Assembly (NCBI GenBank): GCA_964640655.1
Contig: CAZXFT010000013.1
Span: 1 to 64,000, forward strand
From: BJGO01 sp964640655
GTDB taxonomy: Bacteria > Bacteroidota > Bacteroidia > Chitinophagales > UBA10324
DNA: 64,000 bases
Direction of reading: 5' to 3'
The position numbers were made by a program, and so were the translations under genes. Shown here piece after piece: positions 52,928 through 62,543 of the stretch (position 1 is the stretch's first letter; every line of letters begins with the position of its first letter). The notes beneath the pieces are model-generated. The model made no database searches. It was given only the letters and a program-made list of their open reading frames with translations, and was not told the origin of the DNA.

Positions 52928-55543
52928 ATGCAATCCGGAATAAAGCTGATACTTCACATCATACTTATATGCATTGCTTTGCAGGGCAGTGCGCAATTTG
53001 TTGAAGATTTTAATGATGGAGATTATACAACAGGGAGTTTATGGAGTGGTGATGATATTAAATGGGAAGTTCTTGATACTATACTTTCTTCAAACAGCGA
53101 AGTTGCAAATGACACGTTTTTTCTGAGTACTCCTGTAACTACTTTACCGGGTTTAGAATGGCGTATATTCATGAACCTAAAGTTTCAAACCTCATCAAAT
53201 AATTATGTGGATGTATACCTGCTTTCCAATAATGCCAATCTCAAAGCAACTGATGTTAATGGTTACTTTGTTCGTGTAGGAAATACTCAGGATGAAATTT
53301 CTTTATACCGCAGAAGCGGCAGCATCATTACTAAAATAATTGATGGAATTGATGGCCGTTCACAGCCAGGAAGCACAGTGAATATGCATATTAAAGTAAC
53401 CTGGAATGGTGCAGGCATATTTGAATTGCAAGATGATAACACTGGCAGCGGTATTAATTATTTTACCGAAGGATCAGTGGTAGACAATACATTTTCATCA
53501 GGAGATTATTTTGGAATAAGTGTCAAACAATCAACTTCGAGTTTCTTTAAAAAACATTTATTTGATAACATTTACATAGGACCTATAGTCATTGATACAG
53601 AACCGCCACAGTTGCTCGGCGCTTCCCCGATAACTTCAAAAATTCTGGATGTCTATTTCAATGAACCCGTTAAACAAACAACGGCAGAAGACATTAACAA
53701 TTATGTTGTAAATAATAATATTGGCCTCCCCGACTCAGCGAGACTTAATTTTTCAAATCCTTCTGTGGTGCGTTTGTATTTTACAAATACCTTCACCAGT
53801 GGAAGTGCATACACATTAACAGTGGCAGGTGTTGAGGATCTTAGCAATAACGCATTAACTTTTGCAAACGCAATTTTTAATTACTATATAGCACAACCGG
53901 GAGATATTGTTATCAATGAACTTATGGCCGATCCCGACCCTCCAGTAACCTTACCCAATGCGGAGTATATAGAATTATACAATGCATCTACATCAACTAT
54001 TAATCTGGGTGGATGGAAATTTTCCGATTTATCTACTACAGCATCATTGCCTGCATACAATCTTGCCCCCGATAGCTTTGTTATTCTATGCATTAATACT
54101 AGTGCATCGATATTCGCATCATTTGGTGCTGTGTTATCTGTTTCGAGCTTACCCTCATTAAATAACAGCAGCGATCATTTATTCTTAAGAAATTCTGATG
54201 ATGTACTCATTGATGATGTTGATTATATGGATTCATGGTATCAGAATTCCTCAAAGAAAGTCGGAGGGTGGTCGTTGGAGTTAATTGACCCTAATAGCCC
54301 TTGTGGAGGAGCATCCAACTGGATTGCAAGCAACGATTCATCCGGAGGAACACCCGGGAAAAAGAATTCAGTTTATTTAACTTTTGTGGATACTATGCCG
54401 CCTCTGGTTACAGGAAGTTTTGTGGTGCCTTACGATACGATTGTCATTAATTATGATGAGGCAGTGGATAGTATTTTGGCTTCACAATCAAATAACTATT
54501 CCATTGATAATGGCATTGGTCAACCTCAATCTGTGATAGTTGTATCACCACTTTTTACACAAGTTAAATTGATTGCTCCTTTTGCATTACAGTTAAATAA
54601 GAGTTATACAGTTACAATTAATAGTGTCAAAGATTGTAAAGGAAACACATCTGCAACACCCACTATACTATCAATAGCAATCCCTGATACCATTAAACCA
54701 CTCGATATAATTGTCAATGAAATACTTTACAATCCAGCTTCTTCCGGGTATGATTATGTCGAAATTTATAACCGTTCAGAAAAAATCCTGGATTTAAAAG
54801 AGTTATTACTCGGAGGTCTCAGTAGTACTGGAATATTAACAAAGAAAAATATTTCAACAATAACTAGTTTATTAAAACCAGGAGAGTTTGCTGTCATGTG
54901 TCAGGATACGGCATGGTTACGTCAAAACTATTTTACAAACGATTATAAGACATTCATCAAACTGAGTAATTTGCCTTCCTATAGCGATGATATTGGAACA
55001 GTACTTCTGATAAACAGCAATGGAATGACTATTGATAGTTTAACATATACCAATGATTGGAACTTTGCATTAATAGAAGATGATAATGGGGTTTCACTGG
55101 AACGTGTCAGCTATAATGCGCCTACCAACCAGCCCGACAACTGGCATTCTGCGGCTGCTATAGTTGGCTTTGGTACTCCGGGTTTAAAGAATTCAATGGC
55201 ATTCGGAGATATAGAATTGGATAATGAATTCACACTCGATTCAAAAGTATTTTCTCCAGATCAGGATGGTTATATGGATTTACTGCGCATCAATTATCAA
55301 TTCGATAAACCCGGCTACACCGGAAGCATTAGAATCTTTGATGAGCGTGGCACACTGATCAGGACACTTGTAAATAACCTTACCTTATCACAATCCGGTT
55401 TTATTATCTGGGATGGAATTGACGACAACGCAAAGCGTGCAGGTGTTGGTCCTTATGCTATACTCATTGAAGTATTTACAACAGACGGCACAGTGAAGAG
55501 GTATAAGAAAACTTGTGTGTTAGCCGGAAGAATCAGAGAATAA
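52928..55543 (+). CDS. Secreted lamin-tail-domain protein with a T9SS-like C-terminus
   Basis: This 871-residue protein has a signal peptide (KLILHIILICIALQGSAQ). After a LamG-like first region (~25-220) come two Ig-like domains of the SbsA/Big type, with DTEPPQLLGASPITSKILDVYFNEPV near 222 and DTMPPLVTGSFVVPYDTIVINYDEAV near 490. Each is followed by a lamin-tail domain: GDIVINELMADPDPP near 325 and LDIIVNEILYNPASS near 594. The end resembles the type B sorting domain in a divergent form: FSPDQDGYMDLL, SIRIFDERG, IIWDGID and a final CVLAGR. Export by T9SS is likely but not certain. Exact function is unknown. Confidence 0.8.
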   Translation: MQSGIKLILHIILICIALQGSAQFVEDFNDGDYTTGSLWSGDDIKWEVLDTILSSNSEVANDTFFLSTPVTTLPGLEWRIFMNLKFQTSSNNYVDVYLLSNNANLKATDVNGYFVRVGNTQDEISLYRRSGSIITKIIDGIDGRSQPGSTVNMHIKVTWNGAGIFELQDDNTGSGINYFTEGSVVDNTFSSGDYFGISVKQSTSSFFKKHLFDNIYIGPIVIDTEPPQLLGASPITSKILDVYFNEPVKQTTAEDINNYVVNNNIGLPDSARLNFSNPSVVRLYFTNTFTSGSAYTLTVAGVEDLSNNALTFANAIFNYYIAQPGDIVINELMADPDPPVTLPNAEYIELYNASTSTINLGGWKFSDLSTTASLPAYNLAPDSFVILCINTSASIFASFGAVLSVSSLPSLNNSSDHLFLRNSDDVLIDDVDYMDSWYQNSSKKVGGWSLELIDPNSPCGGASNWIASNDSSGGTPGKKNSVYLTFVDTMPPLVTGSFVVPYDTIVINYDEAVDSILASQSNNYSIDNGIGQPQSVIVVSPLFTQVKLIAPFALQLNKSYTVTINSVKDCKGNTSATPTILSIAIPDTIKPLDIIVNEILYNPASSGYDYVEIYNRSEKILDLKELLLGGLSSTGILTKKNISTITSLLKPGEFAVMCQDTAWLRQNYFTNDYKTFIKLSNLPSYSDDIGTVLLINSNGMTIDSLTYTNDWNFALIEDDNGVSLERVSYNAPTNQPDNWHSAAAIVGFGTPGLKNSMAFGDIELDNEFTLDSKVFSPDQDGYMDLLRINYQFDKPGYTGSIRIFDERGTLIRTLVNNLTLSQSGFIIWDGIDDNAKRAGVGPYAILIEVFTTDGTVKRYKKTCVLAGRIRE

Positions 55544-55577
55544 GTATTTTAACGCTCGAAAAAATATTTAAGATTCG

Positions 55578-56462
55578 ATGAGTACTTCTTTGTTGCTGGT
55601 TGACGATGATAAGAATTTTATAGAAACAATAAAACCGGTTCTGACACTACAAGGCTATTCAGTTGATACTGCCTTTGATGGGACTGAGGCCAAGAAAATA
55701 CTGACAGAACATCCCAAGAAATATGCAGCAGTAGTTCTTGATTGGAATATGCCTCAAATGAATGGTATTGATGTGTTGAAATGGATTAAACATCAGTCAG
55801 CATTTGAACCCCTTCAGGTTATACTTCAAACTTCAAACGAATCAACAGATAATATCAAACAAGGTATTGAGGCCGGTGCTTTCTACTATTTGGTAAAGCC
55901 TTGTAAAAAAGAAGTATTGCTATCCACTATACGTTCTGCTGTACTGGATTACGAGCGTAAGAAAGAGTTGCTGCAAAAATTACGCGACAGCGAAAATTCA
56001 TTCCGTCTTTTAGAGGAAGGAACCTTTAAATTCAGAACCATAGCCGAAGGTGATTTTCTGGCAATCAGAATTGCCAACATTGCTGCTCAACCCGAAGAAG
56101 CTATGTACGTAAGTGAATTGTTTGCCAATGCAGTTGAACACGGTAATCTAGGAATTACTTACGACGAGAAAACAGAGTTGATAGATAAGGGGTTATTAAA
56201 ACAAGAGGTTGATACCAGATTAAGTCAGATTGAATATTCCGGCAAAAGTGTTCACGTAAACATTCGAAAGAACGACGGACGATTGCTTGTTAGAATACAG
56301 GATGAAGGAAAGGGGTTTGACTATAATAAATATTTACAATTTGACGATAGTCGCATCTTTGATAATCACGGTCGTGGTATAGCTATTTGCAACTCACTGC
56401 TCAAGATTCAATATGAGGGTAGTGGCAATGTGGTTCATGTTGAATTGTCTTATATAAACTAA
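55578..56462 (+). CDS. Response regulator receiver fused to GHKL-type ATPase domain
   Basis: This is a 294-residue cytosolic protein. Residues 1-125 form a receiver domain with the acidic pocket VDDD (8-11), phospho-acceptor Asp55 in VVLDWNMPQMNGI, a TS at about 84 and LVKPCK (Lys ~108). A coiled-coil helix leads to an HATPase_c domain over about 150-290, with N-box ELFANAVEHGNL, DEGKGFDYNKY and NHGRGIAICNS. There is no His-containing DHp domain, so it is not a normal hybrid kinase. Such ATPase domains resemble the RsbW-type anti-sigma/serine kinases. It sits 20 bases before a glycosyltransferase. Confidence 0.88.
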   Translation: MSTSLLLVDDDKNFIETIKPVLTLQGYSVDTAFDGTEAKKILTEHPKKYAAVVLDWNMPQMNGIDVLKWIKHQSAFEPLQVILQTSNESTDNIKQGIEAGAFYYLVKPCKKEVLLSTIRSAVLDYERKKELLQKLRDSENSFRLLEEGTFKFRTIAEGDFLAIRIANIAAQPEEAMYVSELFANAVEHGNLGITYDEKTELIDKGLLKQEVDTRLSQIEYSGKSVHVNIRKNDGRLLVRIQDEGKGFDYNKYLQFDDSRIFDNHGRGIAICNSLLKIQYEGSGNVVHVELSYIN

Positions 56463-56482
56463 CCAAGTACTCTTATAAGTTC

Positions 56483-57640
56483 ATGAAATTCATACAACGG
56501 ATTGTTTATTTATATCTGTTGATGTCTTTGTTCTTTGGACGAATAGTTTGCGGGGTATTCATACTGCTTGCCCCATTGCTCAGAAAAAAACCGGTTAAAG
56601 ATTTTTTGTTATTGCCGTACTCTCACAAGGATAATAGTGGTACGCGCACAAGAGTTCAAGAATATTTGTCCTTGCTTGAGCGTGATGGTTATTCCTACGA
56701 TGTACATTATATCTGCAATGCAGATTATTACAACTGGGTCTATTATCAACCCAAGAAAACCAAGATCAGAGAATATCTATTTTATCAAAGCATGTTCTGG
56801 AATCGTTTAAAGTGGTGTGTTCGCGCATCGAGATATAGAACAGTTTTCTTTCAACGTGCATTGTTTCCCGATTTTTATGAGCAAAGAGGGAATCCTTTGG
56901 AGTGTCTTTTACAGGCTTACAACAACGACATCATCGTTGATTTTTTTGATGCGGATTATGCACGTAACGCTAAGCTAATACAAGGAGTTATTCACCATTG
57001 CAATACTGTAAGTGTTGTGAACGATTTTTTGAAAAGTTATTTTGAAAAGTTTCACCAAAATGTAGTGCTAAATGACCTCTCTATTGATACAGCCCGATAC
57101 ATTCAGAAAAATGACTTCAATCTTTCTTCCCCGGTTCGTTTATTCTGGACAGGTAGCATTTCTAATTTAATGCACCTGAAAGAACTCTTACCTGCATTAC
57201 GCAGAGTACATCAGTCGCATCCAATCAAATTAGTGATTGTTGGTCGGTCAAAGGGAGACATAGAAGATGATTTTGTTGAGCATCATTTATGGTCGGATAA
57301 AACTTTTAATCAATTAATTACAGAATGCGACATCGCAGTTTACCCTGCATATCAGGCAGACGACTACACACAGGGAAAGGTAGCTTACAAATGCCTTGAA
57401 TACGCTTCTTGTAAGATCCCAATGATTGCATCGCCTTATGGTCTTAGTTCAAGATTTACCACTGAAGACGCTATGATTGTTGTTAAAGAAGATGAGTGGG
57501 TTGATGTACTGATTAAATTAATACAAGATCAAAAACTACGCGAGCAATTAGCTCAAAATGCTTTTAATAAAGTTGTTCGATATCACGACACAAAAGCAAC
57601 ATATAAGAATTTTGTGAAAATTCTTACGGCTCGCTGGTAG
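56483..57640 (+). CDS. Glycosyltransferase, GT4-like
   Basis: This is a 385-residue protein with one N-terminal hydrophobic segment (about 8-35). RLFWTGSISNLMHLKELLPALRRV near 214-240 and IVGRSKGDI are the C-terminal Rossmann half of a GT-B fold. DIAVYPAYQADDYTQGKVAYKCLEYASCKIPMIAS resembles the conserved E-x7-E-like motif region of GT4 enzymes. The acceptor is unknown, but the N-terminal membrane contact suggests envelope polysaccharide. It follows the receiver-ATPase gene closely and ends at a strong terminator. Confidence 0.72.
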   Translation: MKFIQRIVYLYLLMSLFFGRIVCGVFILLAPLLRKKPVKDFLLLPYSHKDNSGTRTRVQEYLSLLERDGYSYDVHYICNADYYNWVYYQPKKTKIREYLFYQSMFWNRLKWCVRASRYRTVFFQRALFPDFYEQRGNPLECLLQAYNNDIIVDFFDADYARNAKLIQGVIHHCNTVSVVNDFLKSYFEKFHQNVVLNDLSIDTARYIQKNDFNLSSPVRLFWTGSISNLMHLKELLPALRRVHQSHPIKLVIVGRSKGDIEDDFVEHHLWSDKTFNQLITECDIAVYPAYQADDYTQGKVAYKCLEYASCKIPMIASPYGLSSRFTTEDAMIVVKEDEWVDVLIKLIQDQKLREQLAQNAFNKVVRYHDTKATYKNFVKILTARW

Positions 57641-57648
57641 GTATAAAA

Positions 57649-57670
57649 AAAACCGGCCTAGGCCGGTTTT
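57649..57670. terminator. Perfect palindromic bidirectional terminator between the GT gene and rpoD
   Basis: Arms AAAACCGGCC (57649-57658) and GGCCGGTTTT (57661-57670) flank the two bases TA, so the repeat is completely palindromic. A and T runs lie on both sides. The genes converge here, so it works for both. Confidence 0.85.
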
Positions 57671-57689
57671 ATAAAAAAATTGAGATTTC

Positions 57690-58559
57690 TTATTCGCCTA
57701 AGAACGACTTCAAAGATTTACTGCGAGTGCTGCTGCGCAACTTAGTAATAGCCTGGTCGCGAATTTGACGAACACGCTCTTTAGAAAGATTCAAACTTTC
57801 ACCGATATCATCTAAGCTCATGGCTTCGTTTCCACTCAAACCATAGTGTAAACGAATTACATCGCGCTGAGTTTTTGAAAGGCTGGCTAAAGACAATTCA
57901 GTTTCACGTTTTAATGAATCCTGGTAATCCATTTTTCTGTCAGCTTGCTCTGCATTGCCGTCTTGAATCACATCGAGGAGAGAGTTCGATTCACCTTCCT
58001 GGAAAGGAGCATCAAAAGATACGTGAGTACCGGAAATGCCTAATGTGTTTTCAATTTCTTCAGGTTTAACATCAAGAAACGCAGCCAATTCTTCCGGCGA
58101 TGGCTCGCGCTCGTATTGTTGTTCCAAATCGGAGAAGGCTTTGTTAATCTTCATCAATGAGCCTAACTTGTTTGAAGGCAGACGTACCAAACGACTTTGT
58201 TCTGCAAGGGCTTTAATGATAGACTGGCGAATCCACCATACAGCGTATGAAATGAATTTGAAACCTTTAGATTCGTCGAAGCGCTGAGCGGCTTTAACCA
58301 AGCCCAGATTTCCTTCGTTAATTAAGTCGTTTAACGACAAACTCTTGTTTTGATATTGTTTAGCAACCGATACAACGAAACGCAGGTTTGCGCTTACCAA
58401 TCTTTCTAATGCCGCCTGATCACCTTGCCTGATTTTTTGAGCAAGTATTACTTCCTCTTCAGGGGTTACCATCTCCACTTTTCCTATTTCCTGTAAGTAC
58501 TTTTCTAATGAATCGCTATCTCTTTTGGTTATTTGTTTTGAAATTTTTAACTGACGCAT
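57690..58559 (-). CDS. rpoD: Primary RNA polymerase sigma factor RpoD (short Bacteroidota form)
   Basis: This 289-residue sigma-70 protein lacks region 1.1 and has a short start before region 1.2 (DSLEKYLQEIGKVEMVTPEEEVILAQKI). Region 2 reads FVVSVAKQYQNKSLSLNDLINEGNLGLVKAAQRFDESKGFKFISYAVWWIRQSI, followed by region 3. Region 4.2 is SLDDIGESLNLSKERVRQIRDQAITKLR. This is the size and pattern of the Bacteroidota housekeeping sigma, which recognises TTG / TAnnTTTG promoters. Its own gene has an excellent such promoter at 58675-58704. The ending FLGE is typical. Confidence 0.95.
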   Translation of the reverse strand: MRQLKISKQITKRDSDSLEKYLQEIGKVEMVTPEEEVILAQKIRQGDQAALERLVSANLRFVVSVAKQYQNKSLSLNDLINEGNLGLVKAAQRFDESKGFKFISYAVWWIRQSIIKALAEQSRLVRLPSNKLGSLMKINKAFSDLEQQYEREPSPEELAAFLDVKPEEIENTLGISGTHVSFDAPFQEGESNSLLDVIQDGNAEQADRKMDYQDSLKRETELSLASLSKTQRDVIRLHYGLSGNEAMSLDDIGESLNLSKERVRQIRDQAITKLRSSTRSKSLKSFLGE

Positions 58560-58674
58560 CTATTTCTCTTGTTTTTTTAATTTTTTAATTTTTTTATCGA
58601 TTAAAATGTTCCTTTCAAGCTGCAATTATTGTGCTCTTTTTTAGCAAACTGCCAGTTTTTTCAACCGATTGGCG

Positions 58675-58704
58675 CAAATATAGAAGAATAGACCTTTGTT
58701 CCAA
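58675..58704 (-). promoter_or_regulatory. rpoD promoter, textbook Bacteroidota sigma site
   Basis: Reading the minus strand: TTG (58704-58702), exactly 19 bases, then TATATTTG (58682-58675). This matches TTG-N17-23-TAnnTTTG fully. The leader to the rpoD ATG would be about 110 bases and contains a poly-A/T stretch right before the start. The rest of this 258-base gap shows no other gene. Confidence 0.8.
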
Positions 58705-58817
58705 CTCTACCCCTAAAATATTTTATTTATCCTCAAATTCAAGCAAAAAATGAATTTTATACCAACATGTGGGTAACCATATTGCTGTGCTCTCGTAAAT
58801 AGCCAGACCTTGAAAAT

Positions 58818-60392
58818 ATGGCAGATTATTACAGACAAACTACCTCAAACAGGCAAAATATAACTATAAAACTTAAGCTTCGGGCAATGTTTGTTACCGG
58901 GGCAGCTCTTATGAGTATGGCGTTATTGATTGCAGCCATATCTAATGTTTCTATAAAGGAGAGCCAGGATAACAGCGTTCCTCAGTATAAAATTGATTTT
59001 TCCGGTAATCCTTCAGGAATCTTTAATACTCCTGCAATTGTTCGCGGACTGCCGCAAAATGCAGCCGGGAACGAACGTTGTTTGAAACTAGAAGTGTTAT
59101 TGGATGAAAATGCGGAAGGCCTTATTTTTGAAAAGAAGGGAAGTATTTCTTCAAATTCTTATGCTGTTTATCATGTGAACGGCGAATTGTCTGCTTCACT
59201 TGGTTCGCCGGTTTGTTTAAACGGTAAACGAAAGGCTGTAATCAGTTTTTGTGCTGATGGAAATGAAACAGCTTATTACAGAGTAACTTCTATTCCTCGT
59301 TTAAAATTATCGTACGACTCAGTTATGATAAATGGTGGTGGAGAAAGAATCGTTCAAGTAAGTGGTTTGGAACAGGAAGGCCTCATGTGGAAAGTAATGA
59401 CGGGACCGAAAAATATTTTAAAACTTACGGAATTTGCAAATAAGATTGTACTTGATGATAAATTAATAGATGGAAACCAAAAAATTCAGATTGAAGTCAG
59501 CGGAACCCATACCAGCACCTGTGGTGGTTCTTATTCGTGCAGACAGGTAATCAGTATCAATGCCTATGAATCGCTTAAGCTTGAAACAACACCTGTCAGC
59601 AGTGTTTGTGCTCCTGGTGGAACTGTCGTGATGAATGCGATGCTAAGTGGGGGTAAAAAGCCGTACAGCTATGTATGGAAAAATCAGGAAGGACACTTTA
59701 AATCATTTAATGCCTCTTGCACAGTTGATGAACCCGGTAACTATACCGTTGAAGTTAGTGATGCCACTCAACAGGTTCTACTAACTCAAACAATACCTAT
59801 AAATGCTGCAGGTATTTTGTTGCCATCAGTTATTCAGAACAAAGAAGTTACTCAGAGCACAGCAAATATTTCCTGGAACCAATTAAGTAATGCGACTAAA
59901 TACAAAGTGAGATATAGAGCATCAGGCTTTAACACTTCCTGGAGTTATATGCAAACAGATGCGGATGAAAATCAAATGCGATTAAAAAAGTTGAATCCTG
60001 AGACAGAATATGAATATCAAATCATGGTTTGCGGAAAACAAAATGCCGATACCTCTGGCTGGAGCAAGACATACCGCATTACTACCTTATCAGAATGCAT
60101 GCCAGCAACCCAATTGAGTACCAAAATGTCTTTCAATAAACTGATGTGTCGATGGAAAATCAATCCGTATAATAGCAAGCAAGTATTATTGCTTCGCAAC
60201 AGTGGCAGTAAAGAATGGACCAGAAGGTTTAAGATAGGCAAAGATGTGTCAGCTGTTTTCCTGGATTACCTGAAACCGGAAATGAATTATGAATGGATGA
60301 TTTTGAGTTATTGTAAAGAAGGTGAAATCCCTTCTTCCATTCAACAATTTAAATATAACGGAAGCGCTACAGCTCCTATCACAACTAATTAG
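58818..60392 (+). CDS. Fibronectin type III / Ig-domain surface protein
   Basis: This is a 524-residue protein. An unusual ~23-residue polar N-terminus precedes a hydrophobic helix (~24-44, FVTGAALMSMALLIAAIS), making it a signal-anchor. A SprB- or PKD-like domain has GGKKPYSYVWKNQEGHF near 275, and an FN3 domain spans about 340-425 (SWNQLSNATKYKVRYRASG; NPETEYEYQIMVCG). A second, weaker FN3-like module follows (425-515). I see no T9SS C-terminal sorting domain, since it ends in Thr/Asn. Function is likely surface or periplasmic binding; no ligand is evident. Confidence 0.7.
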   Translation: MADYYRQTTSNRQNITIKLKLRAMFVTGAALMSMALLIAAISNVSIKESQDNSVPQYKIDFSGNPSGIFNTPAIVRGLPQNAAGNERCLKLEVLLDENAEGLIFEKKGSISSNSYAVYHVNGELSASLGSPVCLNGKRKAVISFCADGNETAYYRVTSIPRLKLSYDSVMINGGGERIVQVSGLEQEGLMWKVMTGPKNILKLTEFANKIVLDDKLIDGNQKIQIEVSGTHTSTCGGSYSCRQVISINAYESLKLETTPVSSVCAPGGTVVMNAMLSGGKKPYSYVWKNQEGHFKSFNASCTVDEPGNYTVEVSDATQQVLLTQTIPINAAGILLPSVIQNKEVTQSTANISWNQLSNATKYKVRYRASGFNTSWSYMQTDADENQMRLKKLNPETEYEYQIMVCGKQNADTSGWSKTYRITTLSECMPATQLSTKMSFNKLMCRWKINPYNSKQVLLLRNSGSKEWTRRFKIGKDVSAVFLDYLKPEMNYEWMILSYCKEGEIPSSIQQFKYNGSATAPITTN

Positions 60393-61318
60393 TCAACCAA
60401 ACTAATGTCGAACTGGACCAGGTCTATAAAGTCCTGAATGCGATCTTCGATTTCCTGATTACTTAGATTTACTAAACGATCCGTTCCAAATTTTTCTACA
60501 CAGAAGGAGGCCATGGCAGAACCATAGATGATGGCGCGCTTCATATTGTCGAAAGAAATATCGTTGGTAGAAGCCAGGTACCCAATAAAGCCACCCGCAA
60601 ATGAGTCTCCGGCACCTGTTGGGTCGAAAACATCTTCGAGTGGCAAAGCAGGTGCGAAGAATACATTTTTGTCATTAAACAACAATGCGCCGTGCTCTCC
60701 TTTTTTAATCACCAGATACTTAGGGCCCATGGTCAATATTTTTTTGGCAGCTTTTACTAATGAATATTCATTGGTTAACTCTCTGGCTTCGGAGTCGTTG
60801 ATAGTTAATACATCAACCAGTTTCATTACCTCATCTAAATCCTGACGGGCATTTTCCATCCAGAAATTCATTGTATCCATTACAATCAACTTAGGACGAT
60901 ATTTCATTTGTTTTAATACACTCATTTGCACAGCTGGTACCAGATTGCCCAACATCAGAAAATCAGGATTGCGATAAGATTCAGGCAGGTTAGGATTGAA
61001 TGAAGACAGCACATTCAACTCTGTAGCTAATGTGTCGCGTGTGTTCATGTCGAGATGATACTTACCTGACCAAAAGAAAGTTTTTTCATTTTCCAGAATC
61101 TGAAGTCCGTCTGTATTGACCCCTTTACTTTGCATTAAGGCAATTTGTTGTTTTGGAAAGTCACCTCCAACAACACTAACAAGATTGATGTTTTTTGCAA
61201 AATAGGATGCGGCTAAAGAGATGTAAGTAGCTGCGCCACCTATAATTTTTTCAGTTTTACCAAAAGGTGTTTCTATGGCATCAAAGGCTACAGTGCCTAC
61301 TACGGTGATGGTCGACAT
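60389..61318 (-). CDS. PfkB family carbohydrate kinase
   Basis: This 309-residue kinase is of the ribokinase/PfkB type. The N-terminal GGAATYISLAASYFAKNINLVSVVGGDF is PfkB signature 1, and DPTGAGDSFAGGFIGYLAS at about 235 is signature 2 with the catalytic Asp and anion-hole GAGD. KKGEHGALLF precedes it. The sugar or nucleoside substrate cannot be read from the sequence. Its 3' end overlaps the FN3 gene by four bases, tail to tail. Confidence 0.93.
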   Translation of the reverse strand: MSTITVVGTVAFDAIETPFGKTEKIIGGAATYISLAASYFAKNINLVSVVGGDFPKQQIALMQSKGVNTDGLQILENEKTFFWSGKYHLDMNTRDTLATELNVLSSFNPNLPESYRNPDFLMLGNLVPAVQMSVLKQMKYRPKLIVMDTMNFWMENARQDLDEVMKLVDVLTINDSEARELTNEYSLVKAAKKILTMGPKYLVIKKGEHGALLFNDKNVFFAPALPLEDVFDPTGAGDSFAGGFIGYLASTNDISFDNMKRAIIYGSAMASFCVEKFGTDRLVNLSNQEIEDRIQDFIDLVQFDISLVD

Positions 61319-61369
61319 TCAGGAAAATTTTGTGCAATATTCGATTAAATACTTTGCTCCATCAAATTC

Positions 61370-62533
61370 ATGAGAAGAGAGTGTGTAAAATTGTATCAAA
61401 TGAGGATGTTAAACACCATAACAATAAAGGCCACGGCACTTTGTGTGTCGATGATTTTTGTCGTTTTGTCAGCAATCATATCATTTCAACAACCATTCTA
61501 CGACACGGATATGTTGTTCTATTCAGGTATTTATTATGAAGAGGAGTTTCATGACCCAACAGATTTACACAAACAGGTGTATGAAAAGGTATGGTTGCCT
61601 CTTGACTCTGCCTCAAGACAATTTTTAAATGAAAAGCCTTTGGAGGTGCGAGCCAAAGAATCGGCGGACTTTTACAATCAACAATTACCATTTTATAAAA
61701 TAAAACCCGCTTACAATTTCTTGGTTAGGCAATTGACTGATTTTATTTCTCATAATCCTCTAAAATCTATGCAATGGATTAATGTAATCGCTTATATACT
61801 AACCGCCATTATTATTGTTGCTTTCTTGTTTCCGCATTTATCTGCATTGTATTTATCAGTAACTGTTGTTGGTACTATTTGTTTGCCTTTAACCATAGCT
61901 GTATCACGCATGTTTACGCCTGATATGAGCAGCGTCTTATTCTTAATGTGTGGCTTTTATTTTCTGACAAATGCAAAACATAACTTGCACCTTGCATTTT
62001 TATCGTTGATTATTTCTATACTCTTCAGGCCTGATAATGTTATGATGGTTATTCTAATCGCTGCATTATTTGCTTCTATTACAAAATCAAATTATCAAAT
62101 TCTCATCTCTTATGTGTTGCTATCACTGATTATATACTTAAGTATCGGAATTTATTATCAAGGTTACGGTTGGAAAATTACATTTCAACATTCTGCTATT
62201 GACCTAGCTGTTTCACCTGAAAGTTGGGAAAGTGTTCCCTTGACATTAAAAGACTATATCAGCACGGTATTGACCGGTGTTCTAACTTATAAGATGCTCA
62301 TAATTTCCATGCTTTTTATTTCGTCTGTTCTTTATGCCATAATGTGCAGAGATAAACAATTTCAAAGCACTTCATGGAAAGCATTAATTCTTGCAAACCT
62401 GATCATTAACCCTCTCCGTTTTTTGTTGTTCCCAATTTTTGATGACAGATATTACTTGTCATTTTATCTATTGGCATTGATTGTTTTGTGCATGCATGTA
62501 TTCGGATCATACAAGAATTTAAAAACAGAATAA
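61370..62533 (+). CDS. Polytopic membrane protein of unknown function
   Basis: This 387-residue protein has about nine hydrophobic segments from residue ~20 to 380 (ALCVSMIFVVLSAIIS near the start, then clusters at about 135-185, 210-275 and 305-385). The long first periplasmic loop (about 40-110) contains YYEEEFHDPTDLHKQVYEKVW. The layout resembles GT-C or EpsG-like envelope enzymes, but I see no diagnostic motif, so it stays unnamed. An alternative start is the Met at residue 11 or 13. It converges with recG. Confidence 0.55.
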   Translation: MRRECVKLYQMRMLNTITIKATALCVSMIFVVLSAIISFQQPFYDTDMLFYSGIYYEEEFHDPTDLHKQVYEKVWLPLDSASRQFLNEKPLEVRAKESADFYNQQLPFYKIKPAYNFLVRQLTDFISHNPLKSMQWINVIAYILTAIIIVAFLFPHLSALYLSVTVVGTICLPLTIAVSRMFTPDMSSVLFLMCGFYFLTNAKHNLHLAFLSLIISILFRPDNVMMVILIAALFASITKSNYQILISYVLLSLIIYLSIGIYYQGYGWKITFQHSAIDLAVSPESWESVPLTLKDYISTVLTGVLTYKMLIISMLFISSVLYAIMCRDKQFQSTSWKALILANLIINPLRFLLFPIFDDRYYLSFYLLALIVLCMHVFGSYKNLKTE

Positions 62534-62543
62534 ATAAGCTTCA

